DNA of 64,000 nucleotides from Isobaculum melis (GCF_900111355.1 NZ_FOHA01000012.1:1-64000), one strand, 5' to 3'; positions 10,015 to 19,578 are shown, counted from the first letter of the stretch. Notes: generated by a model not told the origin, from the letters alone. Made by a program: numbers and translations.

Positions 10015-12690
10015 ATGAAGCAAAAACTAAATAAATTAAGTGTCATTGGTCTTTTAACTATCCTATTATTCACCATTACACCAATAACTAGTATTGCCTC
10101 AGATAAATTGCCTTCCTCAGACTCTACCACTACCGAAGAGCTTCCTATTGATATTGATGATACACCAACACCTCAAGTCGATTACATAGAAGAAGAATTA
10201 GAAGAAGAAACGAGCATTAAACAAGAGTTGAATAGCTCAGAACAGCAGCCACTAGAAGAAATACCCGTACAAACAGAAGCTAATCCTCCTGTTCAACAAA
10301 ATAAATCTGTTACAAATAGGTCTTCTGCAATAGTTACCAACTACGATGAGTTAAAAATGGCCATTGAATACTACTCCGTTGCAGAAGTGATTTTAGGCGC
10401 AGATATTGAATTAACAGGAAGGATTGACTTGCCAAACCAAGATATTATTATCAATGGAAATGGGTATAAACTAACACAAAAATCTACTACTACTTACCTA
10501 AGGTTAACTCTAGGAAATGGATTACATATCGAACTTAAAAACATGGAAGCATCTGCAAAAACTTTTTACGGGATGGTTTCAGTCGCTGATAGTTGTACAG
10601 ACATTAACCTGACAATCAATCAAGTAATATTTCATGGTCCTCAACTTACATTCAACCGCAAAGGAACCATTAATTTTGTTGGGAACAATCAAATTTTTAT
10701 CGAACCAACTGCTGGTGGAGATACAAACCAAGAAGTAGCAGAAGTCATGAATGTTGTGTTTAAAGCTGATACAACCACAACTATTAGTCATGAATCTAGT
10801 AGTGATGCTGTCTTTTGGTTAGGTGGTGCTGGCTATAATGATGAAAAGAAAATTCTCATTGAAGATCATGCTACTGTTGATATTACAACAAATAACACCT
10901 TAAGTTATGCAGACTTTTCTTCTCCAACTCTTAATTTAGGAACCTCTGCTAGTTTTACACTGAAAGCTGCAAGAGGGACAGGATCGCGCATGAATCAAAT
11001 TCGTTCAGTTAGCGTTGGACAATCTGCTTCTTTAACCATCACAGATCATCCTACAACTAATTCAAATGTTCCGTTATTAAAAGTAGAAACCTCTATCACT
11101 CTAGACACAGATAGTAGTCTTGATGTTACTTCAGCTGTTGGGCGGTCAAATTTGATTCACTTTAATAAAGCAGAAGGCTCAATTACTGCTACTAATCCAA
11201 AGTATCTCAATCTATCAAATAATGGAGCAAATCTTATAAATACAATATCTGGGCAAACACTTTCCTTTTATTATTCAGCTGAGAATGTGAATCATTGGCA
11301 ACGTCCGTTAGCAGGAAAAGTCTTACCAACAGGAATTTGGAGTACTCCTGATTCTTCTTCACTAAATATTGTTTCCATTAAAGGATCAGCAAATGCTGAT
11401 GGAACTACTGGTGGTGCTACTGCCACTACCTTGCTACACAGTACTATTCAGGAATATGCACCTGCATTCGATTTATATGAAAGGTTTTCTGTAGGATCAG
11501 GTAAGATTCTGCTTAATGATGTTGGTGATAATCATTCTGTCATTACTGGCTCAGCAATGCCAAACATTCAAATTATCATTACTTATTTGAATGAAGATGA
11601 CACAATGGTTACATTAAATGGTATGTCTGATGAGACTGGTACTTTCTCAATACCCACAGTGCCTATTGCAGCAGATACGACCGTTACAGCTTATAGTGCA
11701 CCAGCTAACATGGCCGTCGCTAAAGCAGAAACGACTGTTAAGGATTTAACACCTCCAACAGCTAATCCTGTTACACAAATTGTTCCAATTAACACGAATC
11801 TTACAGATAACCCAGAAAATGTGATTGCAGATTTAAAAGACAACCTTTCACTTAAAGAAAAAATTAAAGTAACCTTTTCTGCGGATGAAAATAAACAGCC
11901 AAAACTGGATAAAATTGGATTAACTTATGCCTATGTCACATTAGAAGATGAAGCAAATAATGCTACTGATATAAAAGTACCTGTTTTTGTGACATCTGGT
12001 GACAGCAAAACAAGTGCCAACCTAAACGAGGCTATCTATGGAGAAGATTTTACCATCAAACGTTCTCAAGTCACTGGAGATATGGAAGCTATTAAAACAC
12101 TTGTGTTCAATCAAGCGAAAATTTTAGCTTGGAATAAAGACCAGTATTTAACAAAAGAAGAGCTTACGATAACACTTGATCCTAAATTAACGAATCAGTC
12201 TGAAGCCGGTGTTTATACAGCAACATTTGCATATGGCGGAATCACACATACAATTTATGTAACGGTTCTTGATTCTACTGAATTAATCTCCGTTAAAATT
12301 CCTGTTAAAATGCTTTTTGGCTCAATGGATATTGATGCAGGGAATATTCATTCTCCAACTTATGCAATTGAGAATCAATCACCTTTTGCAGTAAATGTTG
12401 TTTTACAAGAGATTCAAGAAATAGATAATGATGGCTTGTCATTAATCAAACAAGGTATTCCTAACCAAACTGAACAGCGAGCCAAGTTAGATTTATCTAT
12501 TGAACAAAATAGTTCTCAACAAAAAGTCGAATATTTAGCGCCAAATCTTACTCAGCCTCTTGATATAGCAACTTTAGAAAAAGAAAACGGGCAAGCAAAA
12601 TTATCCTTTTCAGGCTTTTATTATGGTGATTATCAAGAAGTATTAAAGCCTGCTTATCAATTTAAATTAAAGTTTAGCCCAATAGAATAA
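10015..12690 (+). CDS. Large secreted surface protein: beta-helix region, Ig-like domains, WxL-like C-terminal domain
   Basis: The 891-residue protein has a signal peptide (cleavage near TSIAS, residue 29), an acidic Glu/Thr linker (30-105), a long repeat-poor beta-helix region (about 108-450) with patterns such as IIINGNGYKL and TDINLTINQVIFHG seen in pectate-lyase-like adhesive proteins, one or two bacterial Ig-like domains (about 495-760), and a C-terminal domain (about 760-891). That last domain starts ISVKIPVKMLFGSM and ends KPAYQFKLKFSPIE, and matches the C-terminal domain of the 219-residue protein at 13349. It resembles enterococcal WxL-locus proteins but has no WxL tryptophan, no LPXTG and no transmembrane tail, so it is probably held to the wall non-covalently or by partners. 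GGAG precedes ATG 10015. First gene of a three-gene cassette. Confidence 0.82.
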   Translation: MKQKLNKLSVIGLLTILLFTITPITSIASDKLPSSDSTTTEELPIDIDDTPTPQVDYIEEELEEETSIKQELNSSEQQPLEEIPVQTEANPPVQQNKSVTNRSSAIVTNYDELKMAIEYYSVAEVILGADIELTGRIDLPNQDIIINGNGYKLTQKSTTTYLRLTLGNGLHIELKNMEASAKTFYGMVSVADSCTDINLTINQVIFHGPQLTFNRKGTINFVGNNQIFIEPTAGGDTNQEVAEVMNVVFKADTTTTISHESSSDAVFWLGGAGYNDEKKILIEDHATVDITTNNTLSYADFSSPTLNLGTSASFTLKAARGTGSRMNQIRSVSVGQSASLTITDHPTTNSNVPLLKVETSITLDTDSSLDVTSAVGRSNLIHFNKAEGSITATNPKYLNLSNNGANLINTISGQTLSFYYSAENVNHWQRPLAGKVLPTGIWSTPDSSSLNIVSIKGSANADGTTGGATATTLLHSTIQEYAPAFDLYERFSVGSGKILLNDVGDNHSVITGSAMPNIQIIITYLNEDDTMVTLNGMSDETGTFSIPTVPIAADTTVTAYSAPANMAVAKAETTVKDLTPPTANPVTQIVPINTNLTDNPENVIADLKDNLSLKEKIKVTFSADENKQPKLDKIGLTYAYVTLEDEANNATDIKVPVFVTSGDSKTSANLNEAIYGEDFTIKRSQVTGDMEAIKTLVFNQAKILAWNKDQYLTKEELTITLDPKLTNQSEAGVYTATFAYGGITHTIYVTVLDSTELISVKIPVKMLFGSMDIDAGNIHSPTYAIENQSPFAVNVVLQEIQEIDNDGLSLIKQGIPNQTEQRAKLDLSIEQNSSQQKVEYLAPNLTQPLDIATLEKENGQAKLSFSGFYYGDYQEVLKPAYQFKLKFSPIE

Positions 12691-12706
12691 TCAAGAGGTG
12701 ATGAAA

Positions 12707-13270
12707 GTGAAGAAAGAACAGTCCAAAGAAATAGAAGAAAAAGAAAAAAGAAAAAAACGACTTTTTATCTTAATTATCGCGATGATTACAATCATCATTC
12801 TACTCTTAAGTCTTAAAAGTTGTGATTTGTTTAGTAAGCCTCCTGAAAAAGAAGCTGAAAACATTGTGACTGCAGATGCCTTACCTGATGCAAGTGGCGA
12901 TGCCAAAGATATGAGTGATGCTGAAATTAAAGAAAAAATGCAGCAAACAGCGGATGAAAATTATTTCACACTAACAATCAATCCAGAAGCAACATTTGAA
13001 AATGGAACAAGTACTGGCTCGATTCAAATTGTCAATGCAGGTCACAATGTCTATCCAATTAGTGTAGACATCCGACTAAATGATACAAATGACTTAATTT
13101 ATCAATCTGGTGCGATTCAACCAAATCAAATGATTAATGGTGGTAAACTGGTGAAGAATTTAGCAGCTGGAATGTATCAAGCAACTGCAAAAATTTCAAT
13201 CTACGATGCTCAAACCAAGCTAAAATCTGGTGAAGCAGAAGCTGAAATGACAATTATTGTCAATCATTAA
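12707..13270 (+). CDS. Membrane-anchored protein with extracellular beta domain, cassette partner
   Basis: The 187-residue protein has a very charged Lys/Glu N-terminal tail (about 1-22), one transmembrane helix (LFILIIAMITIIILLLSLKS), a spacer, and an extracellular domain (about 85-185) containing FTLTINPEATFENG, GSIQIVNAGHN and GMYQATAKISIYDA, an Ig/beta-sandwich-like pattern. I recall similar single-pass proteins in secreted-protein clusters of Firmicutes but cannot name the family. GTG 12707 is eight bases after AGAGG; ATG 12701 is only two bases from it. It begins 16 bases after the large surface gene, so both share a transcript. A role in presenting or anchoring the two secreted partners is inferred. 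Confidence 0.72.
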   Translation: MKKEQSKEIEEKEKRKKRLFILIIAMITIIILLLSLKSCDLFSKPPEKEAENIVTADALPDASGDAKDMSDAEIKEKMQQTADENYFTLTINPEATFENGTSTGSIQIVNAGHNVYPISVDIRLNDTNDLIYQSGAIQPNQMINGGKLVKNLAAGMYQATAKISIYDAQTKLKSGEAEAEMTIIVNH

Positions 13271-13348
13271 CAAACGGTTACTCCTTGAATTTTCAAGTTG
13301 AACATATAAATAGCAAGAAAAAAAATATATCATAGAAGGAGCAAGAAA

Positions 13349-14008
13349 ATGAAGAAAAAATTAACAATGGTACTATTAGCAAGTTTAACAATTGGCGGGT
13401 TATTATTGCCAACAACAACAGGTTTTGCATGGACTGCAGGAGAAGATTCTCAAACAGGCGAAACTGAAATCAAAGCCGAAGACAATGCCGTTATTCCAGT
13501 TGAAGGATGGATTGGTACATTTGATCCAACTGACCCAACTGATCCAAATACTGACCCAAATGAAAGACCAACTCCAGATGATCCAACTGATCCATCTTGG
13601 ATTAATGTAACCATCCCTACTAAAATACTATTTGGTTCATTAGCATCTGAAAAACCAGCTATTACTTCACCAAAATATACAGTAACTAACAATTCAGTTA
13701 AAAAAGTAACTGTTTCTGCATCAAAAATTACTTCTGTAAGTGCGCCTATTGAATTGCTTACATTGAACTTAAAACATGATGCAGCAGAGCATCCAATTAT
13801 TAAACCAAACGCAGGCAGCACTGTCTACTTAGGCGATGCTGGCTTACCAGCTTTTGATATCGCTATTTTAAAAGGAATTAACGAAACTGGTGGTACAAAT
13901 GATTTCTTTAACTTTACAATTAGTGGTGAAGTACCTGCAGCACATGACTACTCAGTTGTTGCTAAACCAAAATATGAGTTAACTTTAAAATTTGCAGCAC
14001 ATGATTAA
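13349..14008 (+). CDS. Small secreted protein with W-less WxL-like domain
   Basis: The 219-residue precursor has a signal peptide (1-26, ending GFA), a short mature N terminus, an Asp/Pro/Thr linker (FDPTDPTDPNTDPNERPTP, about 57-78) of the kind seen in WxL proteins, and a C-terminal domain (about 85-219). The domain begins INVTIPTKILFGSL, continues SPKYTVTNNS, and ends KPKYELTLKF, where a WxL protein would read LTWxL. The same frame of motifs occurs at the end of the 891-residue protein. AAGGAG lies seven bases before ATG. It closes the cassette before a strong terminator. Probably a wall-associated structural or binding protein; no enzyme motif is visible. Confidence 0.78.
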   Translation: MKKKLTMVLLASLTIGGLLLPTTTGFAWTAGEDSQTGETEIKAEDNAVIPVEGWIGTFDPTDPTDPNTDPNERPTPDDPTDPSWINVTIPTKILFGSLASEKPAITSPKYTVTNNSVKKVTVSASKITSVSAPIELLTLNLKHDAAEHPIIKPNAGSTVYLGDAGLPAFDIAILKGINETGGTNDFFNFTISGEVPAAHDYSVVAKPKYELTLKFAAHD

Positions 14009-14011
14009 CAT

Positions 14012-14053
14012 AAAAAACAATCATTTGGTTTTTAAATCAAATGATTGTTTTTT
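14012..14053 (+). terminator. Terminator of the surface cassette
   Basis: AAAACAATCATTTG and CAAATGATTGTTTT form a perfect 14-base stem around GTTTTTAAAT, followed by further T residues. Confidence 0.92.
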
Positions 14054-14144
14054 ATTGTTTAAATTTTTCCTTATTTACACTGATCTGAAAAAAATATGGT
14101 AACATAGAAGTAGTAAAACTTTAGAATCCATTGGAGGAATCAAT

Positions 14145-15263
14145 ATGATAATAGGTATCCCAAAAGAAATTAAAAACAATGAAAACCGAGTTGGTCTTAC
14201 ACCTGCCGGTACAATGTCTTTCAAAAATGCAGGACATCAAGTACTTGTTGAAAAAGATGCTGGCGCAGGATCCGGTTTTACAGATGAAGCTTATGCACAA
14301 GCTGGCGCAACCATCATTGAAGACACTGCAGCAATTTGGGCAGCCGATATGGTCATGAAAGTTAAAGAACCTACTCCAAAGGAATATCAGTATTTCAGAA
14401 AAGACTTACTCCTATTTACTTATTTACACTTAGCAAATGAACCAGAGCTAACCAAACAGTTATTAGAAAATGAAGTGACAGCAATCGCTTATGAAACAGT
14501 TTCTTTAGAAGATCGTTCACTTCCCTTACTTAGTCCAATGAGTGAAATAGCAGGAAAAATGGCCGCCCAAATTGGGGCCCAATTCTTACAAAGTATTTAT
14601 GCTGGTGAAGGTATCTTACTTGGTGGTGTACCTGGCGTTCCTCAAGGAGAAGTTGTCATTATTGGTGGTGGAATTTCCGGCTTAAATGCAGCTAAGGTTG
14701 CTGTTGGTTTAGGTGCACATGTCACTATTTTAGATGTGAATATTAATCGTTTAAGAGAGCTTGATAATATGCTAGGAAATCAAGTAACAACTTTAGTTTC
14801 AAATGCCTATAACATTGAAGCCAGTTTGAAAAAAGCAGACTTAGCAATCGGAGCCGTGTTAATCCCTGGTGCAAAAGCGCCTAAATTAGTGACAGAAGCG
14901 ATGATTGCGCAAATGAAACCTGGTGCGATTGTGGTGGATATTGCCATTGACCAAGGAGGTATCTTTGAAACAACAGATACAATTACAACTCATGATGCAC
15001 CAACCTATATCAAACATGGTGTTGTTCATTATGCTGTGGCAAATATGCCTGGTGCTGTACCAAGAACATCAACAATGGCTTTATCTAATGCCACAACACC
15101 TTATGGTTTACTACTTGCAAGTCAACCTTTTGAAGCCACAGTCAAACAACAACCTGCTTTATTCCGTGGCGTCAATACGTATCAAGGAAAATTAACCTAT
15201 CAAGGTGTTGCTGAAGCAATAGACTTGCCTTATACACCTTTAGAAACACTATTAAACAAATAA
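14145..15263 (+). CDS. ald: Alanine dehydrogenase
   Basis: The 372-residue enzyme converts L-alanine and NAD to pyruvate, ammonia and NADH. It has the family start [20 protein letters not shown], the catalytic Lys in MKVKEP (Lys74) and His in FTYLHLA (His95), the NAD-binding [11 protein letters not shown] loop at about 170-180 and the VDIAIDQGG stretch holding the catalytic Asp. Family proteins usually show a GGGVVG loop; GGGISG is a mild variation. It lies 12 bases upstream of the deoxyribosyltransferase gene, so the two are probably one operon. Confidence 0.95.
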   Translation: MIIGIPKEIKNNENRVGLTPAGTMSFKNAGHQVLVEKDAGAGSGFTDEAYAQAGATIIEDTAAIWAADMVMKVKEPTPKEYQYFRKDLLLFTYLHLANEPELTKQLLENEVTAIAYETVSLEDRSLPLLSPMSEIAGKMAAQIGAQFLQSIYAGEGILLGGVPGVPQGEVVIIGGGISGLNAAKVAVGLGAHVTILDVNINRLRELDNMLGNQVTTLVSNAYNIEASLKKADLAIGAVLIPGAKAPKLVTEAMIAQMKPGAIVVDIAIDQGGIFETTDTITTHDAPTYIKHGVVHYAVANMPGAVPRTSTMALSNATTPYGLLLASQPFEATVKQQPALFRGVNTYQGKLTYQGVAEAIDLPYTPLETLLNK

Positions 15264-15275
15264 AAGGAGTATTTA

Positions 15276-15746
15276 ATGATGAAGAAAATTTATTTTGCTA
15301 GTCCGCTTTTTTCGGATATGGAACGCTTATACAATGAAATGGTTGTCGCTAAAATCCGTGAAACCTATCCTGAATTTGATCTTTTTGTTCCTCAAGAGCA
15401 AATGGGGATTAATGATAAAAATGCTTATGCAGATGCTAAAACAATTGCTAAGTATGACACTGATGCTCTATTGAATAGCCAACTTGTAATTGCTGTCTTA
15501 GATGGTACAAGTATTGATGTTGGAGTTGCAACTGAAATTGGAGTCGCTTATCAAGCCGGCATTCCTATAGTTGGATTATATACAGATTCTCGTCAACAAG
15601 GAGCCACTAACCAAAAGAAATTAGACGCACTACAAGAGCTTGCTGAATCTCAATTCTCTTATATTAATTTATATACAGTTGGATTGATTAAGATGAATGG
15701 TATCATTGTGGATAATTTAGAAGATTTAATCCAAGAAATTGCTTAG
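15276..15746 (+). CDS. Nucleoside 2-deoxyribosyltransferase
   Basis: The 156-residue protein moves deoxyribose between nucleobases in purine/pyrimidine salvage. IYFASPLFSDMER at the start is the substrate-binding motif, and the GVATEIGVAYQAGIPIVGLYTDSR stretch carries the nucleophilic glutamate of the family. AAGGAG lies six or nine bases before two consecutive ATGs (15276, 15279). It follows ald closely. Length matches the lactobacillal enzymes. Confidence 0.88.
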   Translation: MMKKIYFASPLFSDMERLYNEMVVAKIRETYPEFDLFVPQEQMGINDKNAYADAKTIAKYDTDALLNSQLVIAVLDGTSIDVGVATEIGVAYQAGIPIVGLYTDSRQQGATNQKKLDALQELAESQFSYINLYTVGLIKMNGIIVDNLEDLIQEIA

Positions 15747-15765
15747 AAATTTTCTTATCTAGCCT

Positions 15766-15811
15766 AAAAAAAGCTATCTAACCATCAATTGATGATTGTA
15801 GATAGCTTTTT
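15766..15811. terminator. Bidirectional terminator between ald operon and 15811 gene
   Basis: AAAAAAGCTATCTA and TAGATAGCTTTTTT enclose an 18-base loop, with runs of A and T on each flank. It can serve both converging transcripts. Confidence 0.88.
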
Positions 15812-16218
15812 TAGCTGTCATTTTTTCTTAAATTCAATAAGCTCAGCATACCAAAAGTTGCCAAAAAAACGGGGGTAACAAAACGAAGCATATTCACACC
15901 CAATAATGTTGTCAGTCCCATATTAAACACTGAGTAGCAAAGGATAGACACATACAATTTATGCTGAACTGACTGCCCTTTTTTCAATTGATTCAATGTT
16001 AAATACGCATAAACTGCTATAACAAGGTAAACCAGCAACTCAAAAAAAGTCAGTAAATAAAAACTGATAGATAAATTTTGCAGCAGTAGCATTGTGATAG
16101 AACGCTTTCTTGTCAGATATAACACACCCAAAATAACAATACGAACAACACTCAAAAAGAGGCTGTATAAACAAATCAGCAAGGTATATCGATAAACAAT
16201 TCTTTCCTGTTGGATCAT
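15811..16218 (-). CDS. Unknown four-helix membrane protein
   Basis: I do not recognise this 135-residue protein. It has about four hydrophobic segments (roughly 12-35, 48-70, 86-105, 108-125) separated by short charged loops, with a C-terminal LNLRKNDS tail. It overlaps the 101-residue gene upstream by four bases (ATGA type junction), so the two are translated together and probably work together. AAGGAG lies ten bases before the ATG. Confidence 0.65.
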   Translation of the reverse strand: MIQQERIVYRYTLLICLYSLFLSVVRIVILGVLYLTRKRSITMLLLQNLSISFYLLTFFELLVYLVIAVYAYLTLNQLKKGQSVQHKLYVSILCYSVFNMGLTTLLGVNMLRFVTPVFLATFGMLSLLNLRKNDS

Positions 16219-16520
16219 ACGAATGAAGCTCCTTTAAAGAAAAAAGAGACTTCAGCCTTTTTTTCCGTATAACGTTGAATCAATTGATCACAATAAACTT
16301 TAGGCGATGGTTGATAAAATGAAGTGGTAGTTTCTCCTGCTTGCTGTTGTTTTAAAAGAGAAACTACTTGATTCTGTAGCAGTGTTTCAACGAAGAAAGA
16401 ATCTAGCTTGGAAGCCCGTAAATAGATTGCCACATTTCCAAACATTTTCTTATTTTCATACGTTAATTGTGATTGTATTTCTCTAATTTCTCTTTGCAGT
16501 CTTCTTACTTGAATACTCAT
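16215..16520 (-). CDS. Unknown small cytoplasmic protein, coupled to the membrane protein
   Basis: The 101-residue protein starts with a basic amphipathic helix (MSIQVRRLQREIREIQSQL) that may form a coiled coil, then a helical body; no signal peptide or membrane helix is present. I recognise no family. A full AAGGAGG lies seven bases before ATG 16520, so translation should be strong. It overlaps the next gene by four bases. Confidence 0.65.
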   Translation of the reverse strand: MSIQVRRLQREIREIQSQLTYENKKMFGNVAIYLRASKLDSFFVETLLQNQVVSLLKQQQAGETTTSFYQPSPKVYCDQLIQRYTEKKAEVSFFFKGASFV

Positions 16521-16602
16521 ATGACAACCTCCTTTTTACTGAATAAATTAAGCATAAAAAAGAAGTCATAAGAATCTGTTAAGAAAGTTGATAAGAATCC
16601 GA

Positions 16603-16645
16603 TAAAAAAATAGCAGAACAGATTCAAAGCTGAATCTGTCCTACT
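16603..16645 (-). terminator. Terminator of the S9 peptidase gene
   Basis: On the minus strand GGACAGATTCA GCTT TGAATCTGTTC is followed by TGCTATTTTTTT, a stem-loop with a T run just after the peptidase stop. Confidence 0.75.
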
Positions 16646-16655
16646 ACTCTGCTAA

Positions 16656-18641
16656 CTATGCATGATTTTTAAACCACTCAGTGATTTCATTTAATCTTGC
16701 TAATCTTAAAGAAGGTAAACCTGTTCTCGATAAATTGTGGCTAGATTCTGGGAAACGAACAAATCTTGTGTCCACTCCTTGATTTTTTAAAGCAATAAAG
16801 AATTGCTCCGCTTGCTCAATTGGACAACGTAAATCTGCTTCTCCATGTAAAATTAATAAAGGTGTATCCGCTTGACTCACATAAGCTAATGGCGAATGTT
16901 TCCATAATTTATCAATATCCTCTAATCCTGCGCCCATTTCCCATTCAGTAAAGTAGTAACCAATATCACTTGTCCCATAAAAGCTTACCCAGTTTGAAAT
17001 AGAACGTTGGGTTGCAGCCGCTCTAAAGCGTTTCGTTTGTGTCACAATCCAGTTGGTCATAAAGCCACCATAGCTGCCCCCTGTCACATATAAATGATCT
17101 GTATCAATCTCTGGATGCGCAGCTAAGGTTACGTCTACCCCTGTCATTAAATCTAAATAATCTTTATTGCCATAATCGCCCAATACTGCTTTAACAAAAT
17201 CTTGCCCATAACCATTCCCACCACGTGGATTAATTAATAATACAGCATAACCCTCATTTGCATGCAGTTGCATTTCATGGAAAAAAGTAAAGCCATAACA
17301 AACTTGTGGGCCACCATGAATATAAAGCATCAATGGGACTTTCTTAGAGTCTTTTGGCACAATTGCCGGCATATACCAGCCTTGGACTTTAAAACCATCT
17401 GGTGCGTCAAAAATAAAGGCTTCTGCAGGTGTTAAGACTTTATCCGCTAAAACAGCTTGATTTGGATTAAATAGCACAGAATAAGTATCTATTAATAATT
17501 GAACTTGCCATAACTCACTTGGAATGGTTGGTGTAGAGACAGCAAGGACTGCTTCATCTGTTGCGCCATCAATGTCAAAATCAACAATATGCAGTTCTTT
17601 TTCAAAGACAGGTTTAACTTCACCTTGAATCGTGCCATAGTAAAGGAGCTTCTTGCCCCAGGTTGTAACAGGGAAATAAAATGAAGCACTATCTTTTCGC
17701 CAGACAACTGAGAATCCTCCTACATTTTGCTGGAAGTCTCCTACCATCATATCTCCAACTTCTTTATCTAAATCTTGTGTTAAACAAGTCAGTTTTTGCG
17801 TAGTAAAATCATAGAGGTATAATTTGGTTTGTGTTGCAACGACATGTTTAAAATCATTTCCTGCTAACAATAGTTTTTGACCATCTGGTGAAAAAGCGCC
17901 TACTACAAATTGGCCTTTTGGTATGCTATCCGTTAAACAAGTTGTTTTTTTCGTTCCCTTATCAAAAACATAGACATACTGTGCAAAATCTTTTTCATTT
18001 TCAGGAAATGCATCTTTGCCAAAAGCAATAGCTTGTCCATCAGGGGAAATCGCTCCTACCTGTACACGAACCTCGGTCTCAAATAATAAGGTTTCATTTT
18101 TAGAAAAATCAACTTCATAAAAATGTGTCGGCTGTTGCATCGAAATAAAGCCTGCACCATCGGCCTTATGTTGCATAGCTGTCACAACAGTTGGTTTAGG
18201 AAAGTCATTCTCTGTCTTTTCTTCTTGTTCTTTTGGTTCAGTTGTCACAATAATCCCTTGGCTATTTGGCAACCACTCATAGCTTGTGATGCCCGCTTCA
18301 AAAGTCGTAAAGGGAATCGCTTCCCCGCCTGCTAATGCCATAACATAGACTTGTGGCTTTTTATCTGCTCCTCTATTTGAAATGAAAGATAACCACTGAC
18401 CATCTGGTGAAAGCTTTGGTGTTGTATTTTGCGTCCCTTGGGAAGCCCATACTGTCACTTCATTTGTCTCCACATTTAAACGATGAATTTCTGACGTGTA
18501 CTGATTCTCTTTTTGATGAATCGTTGTTTCAATGTAGAATACATACTTTTTATCCTTCGTAAATTGAGGCTGAGCTAGACTTTTTAATGAGAATAAATCC
18601 TCAGCTACGATTCCTTTTGTTTTTTGTTTTTTGTCTGTCAT
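16656..18641 (-). CDS. S9 family serine peptidase (acylaminoacyl-peptidase-like)
   Basis: The 661-residue protein has an N-terminal seven-bladed propeller-like region (about 20-390, repeated SPDGQ motifs) and a C-terminal alpha/beta hydrolase domain with the oxyanion HGGPQ stretch, nucleophile elbow GGSYGGFMTNW, the Asp in HGEADLRCP and the His in PESSHNLSR. Such enzymes cleave short peptides or acylated N-terminal residues in the cytoplasm. AAAGGAGG stands six to eight bases before ATG 18641; a longer frame starting at 18671 would cover that site. No signal peptide. It is monocistronic. Confidence 0.92.
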   Translation of the reverse strand: MTDKKQKTKGIVAEDLFSLKSLAQPQFTKDKKYVFYIETTIHQKENQYTSEIHRLNVETNEVTVWASQGTQNTTPKLSPDGQWLSFISNRGADKKPQVYVMALAGGEAIPFTTFEAGITSYEWLPNSQGIIVTTEPKEQEEKTENDFPKPTVVTAMQHKADGAGFISMQQPTHFYEVDFSKNETLLFETEVRVQVGAISPDGQAIAFGKDAFPENEKDFAQYVYVFDKGTKKTTCLTDSIPKGQFVVGAFSPDGQKLLLAGNDFKHVVATQTKLYLYDFTTQKLTCLTQDLDKEVGDMMVGDFQQNVGGFSVVWRKDSASFYFPVTTWGKKLLYYGTIQGEVKPVFEKELHIVDFDIDGATDEAVLAVSTPTIPSELWQVQLLIDTYSVLFNPNQAVLADKVLTPAEAFIFDAPDGFKVQGWYMPAIVPKDSKKVPLMLYIHGGPQVCYGFTFFHEMQLHANEGYAVLLINPRGGNGYGQDFVKAVLGDYGNKDYLDLMTGVDVTLAAHPEIDTDHLYVTGGSYGGFMTNWIVTQTKRFRAAATQRSISNWVSFYGTSDIGYYFTEWEMGAGLEDIDKLWKHSPLAYVSQADTPLLILHGEADLRCPIEQAEQFFIALKNQGVDTRFVRFPESSHNLSRTGLPSLRLARLNEITEWFKNHA

Positions 18642-18801
18642 AAAACATTCCTCCTTTAAACTTGAAAACAACCAATTGTCTGAATATTTTTACTCTTATA
18701 AGATATCATGCAAGATTTTCAGCATAATAGCAAGAAAATATTCGCTTTTATGCTGAAAAATAGTAAAATGGAAAGTAACGATTAGGATAAGGAGCAGTGA
18801 G

Positions 18802-19482
18802 ATGAGACGTTTATTAATTATAGAAGATGACAATGATATTAATCGATTACTAGCCGATTTCTTTTCCAAAGAAAGTTTTCAGATTCAATCTGCTTTTTCT
18901 GGAACAGAAGCGATATTATATCTTGAACACGATTCATTTGATATGGTTTTACTTGACCTCATGTTACCTGGAATGACTGGTGAGGAAATTTTAGCGGTGC
19001 TTAGAACCAAACAGGATACTCCTGTTATTGTAATTTCTGCAAAAGATGATAAGGAATCAAAACTCCATGCCTTACGAATCGGTGCAGATGATTATGTGAC
19101 AAAGCCTTTTGATTTAGATATTTTACTAGCGCGAGTGGAAACTAATTTACGTCGCTCTACAACACATCAGAATCAGCAGTCTACTCTTTTTGAATATCAG
19201 GATATTCTCTTAGACCAAGAAAGCAGAACAGTGACTGTTGCAAATGTACCGTTGAAATTAACTGGCTATGAGTTTGATATCTTGGCACTATTGATGACCA
19301 ATCCTCAAAAAGTATTTACAAAAGGAAATATTTTTGAAAGTATCTGGCAGGAGGATTCTTTTGGTGACGAAGGAACAGTCAGTGTTCATATTAGCCATTT
19401 ACGAACAAAATTAGGAAAAATCAATCCTGATGTCCAGTATATCGAAACGGTATGGGGGATTGGTTTTAAGTTATGTAAATAA
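18802..19482 (+). CDS. OmpR-family response regulator of the ABC transporter locus
   Basis: The 226-residue protein has a receiver domain with EDD at the start, phospho-acceptor Asp52 in LLDLMLPGM and the Lys in VTKPFD, and a winged-helix DNA-binding domain ending in YIETVWGIGFKL. It is separated from its kinase by three ABC transporter genes, all in one direction, and very likely controls them. GGAG precedes ATG 18802. Three spaced TTCTT repeats lie just downstream, before the ABC gene. Confidence 0.93.
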   Translation: MRRLLIIEDDNDINRLLADFFSKESFQIQSAFSGTEAILYLEHDSFDMVLLDLMLPGMTGEEILAVLRTKQDTPVIVISAKDDKESKLHALRIGADDYVTKPFDLDILLARVETNLRRSTTHQNQQSTLFEYQDILLDQESRTVTVANVPLKLTGYEFDILALLMTNPQKVFTKGNIFESIWQEDSFGDEGTVSVHISHLRTKLGKINPDVQYIETVWGIGFKLCK

Positions 19483-19492
19483 ATTTACCAAA

Positions 19493-19520
19493 TTCTTCAG
19501 TATTTTCTTAATGGTTTCTT
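19493..19520 (+). promoter_or_regulatory. Three TTCTT direct repeats, candidate response-regulator site
   Basis: TTCTT occurs at 19493, 19505 and 19516, steps of 12 and 11 bases, close to one helical turn, in the gap between the regulator gene and the ABC operon. OmpR-type regulators bind such direct half-sites. The binding itself is inference. Confidence 0.35.
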
Positions 19521-19578
19521 ATAACCTTTTACATACATTAAATGAAGAAGAAAAGAGTCCATGAAAGGAGGTTTTTCT

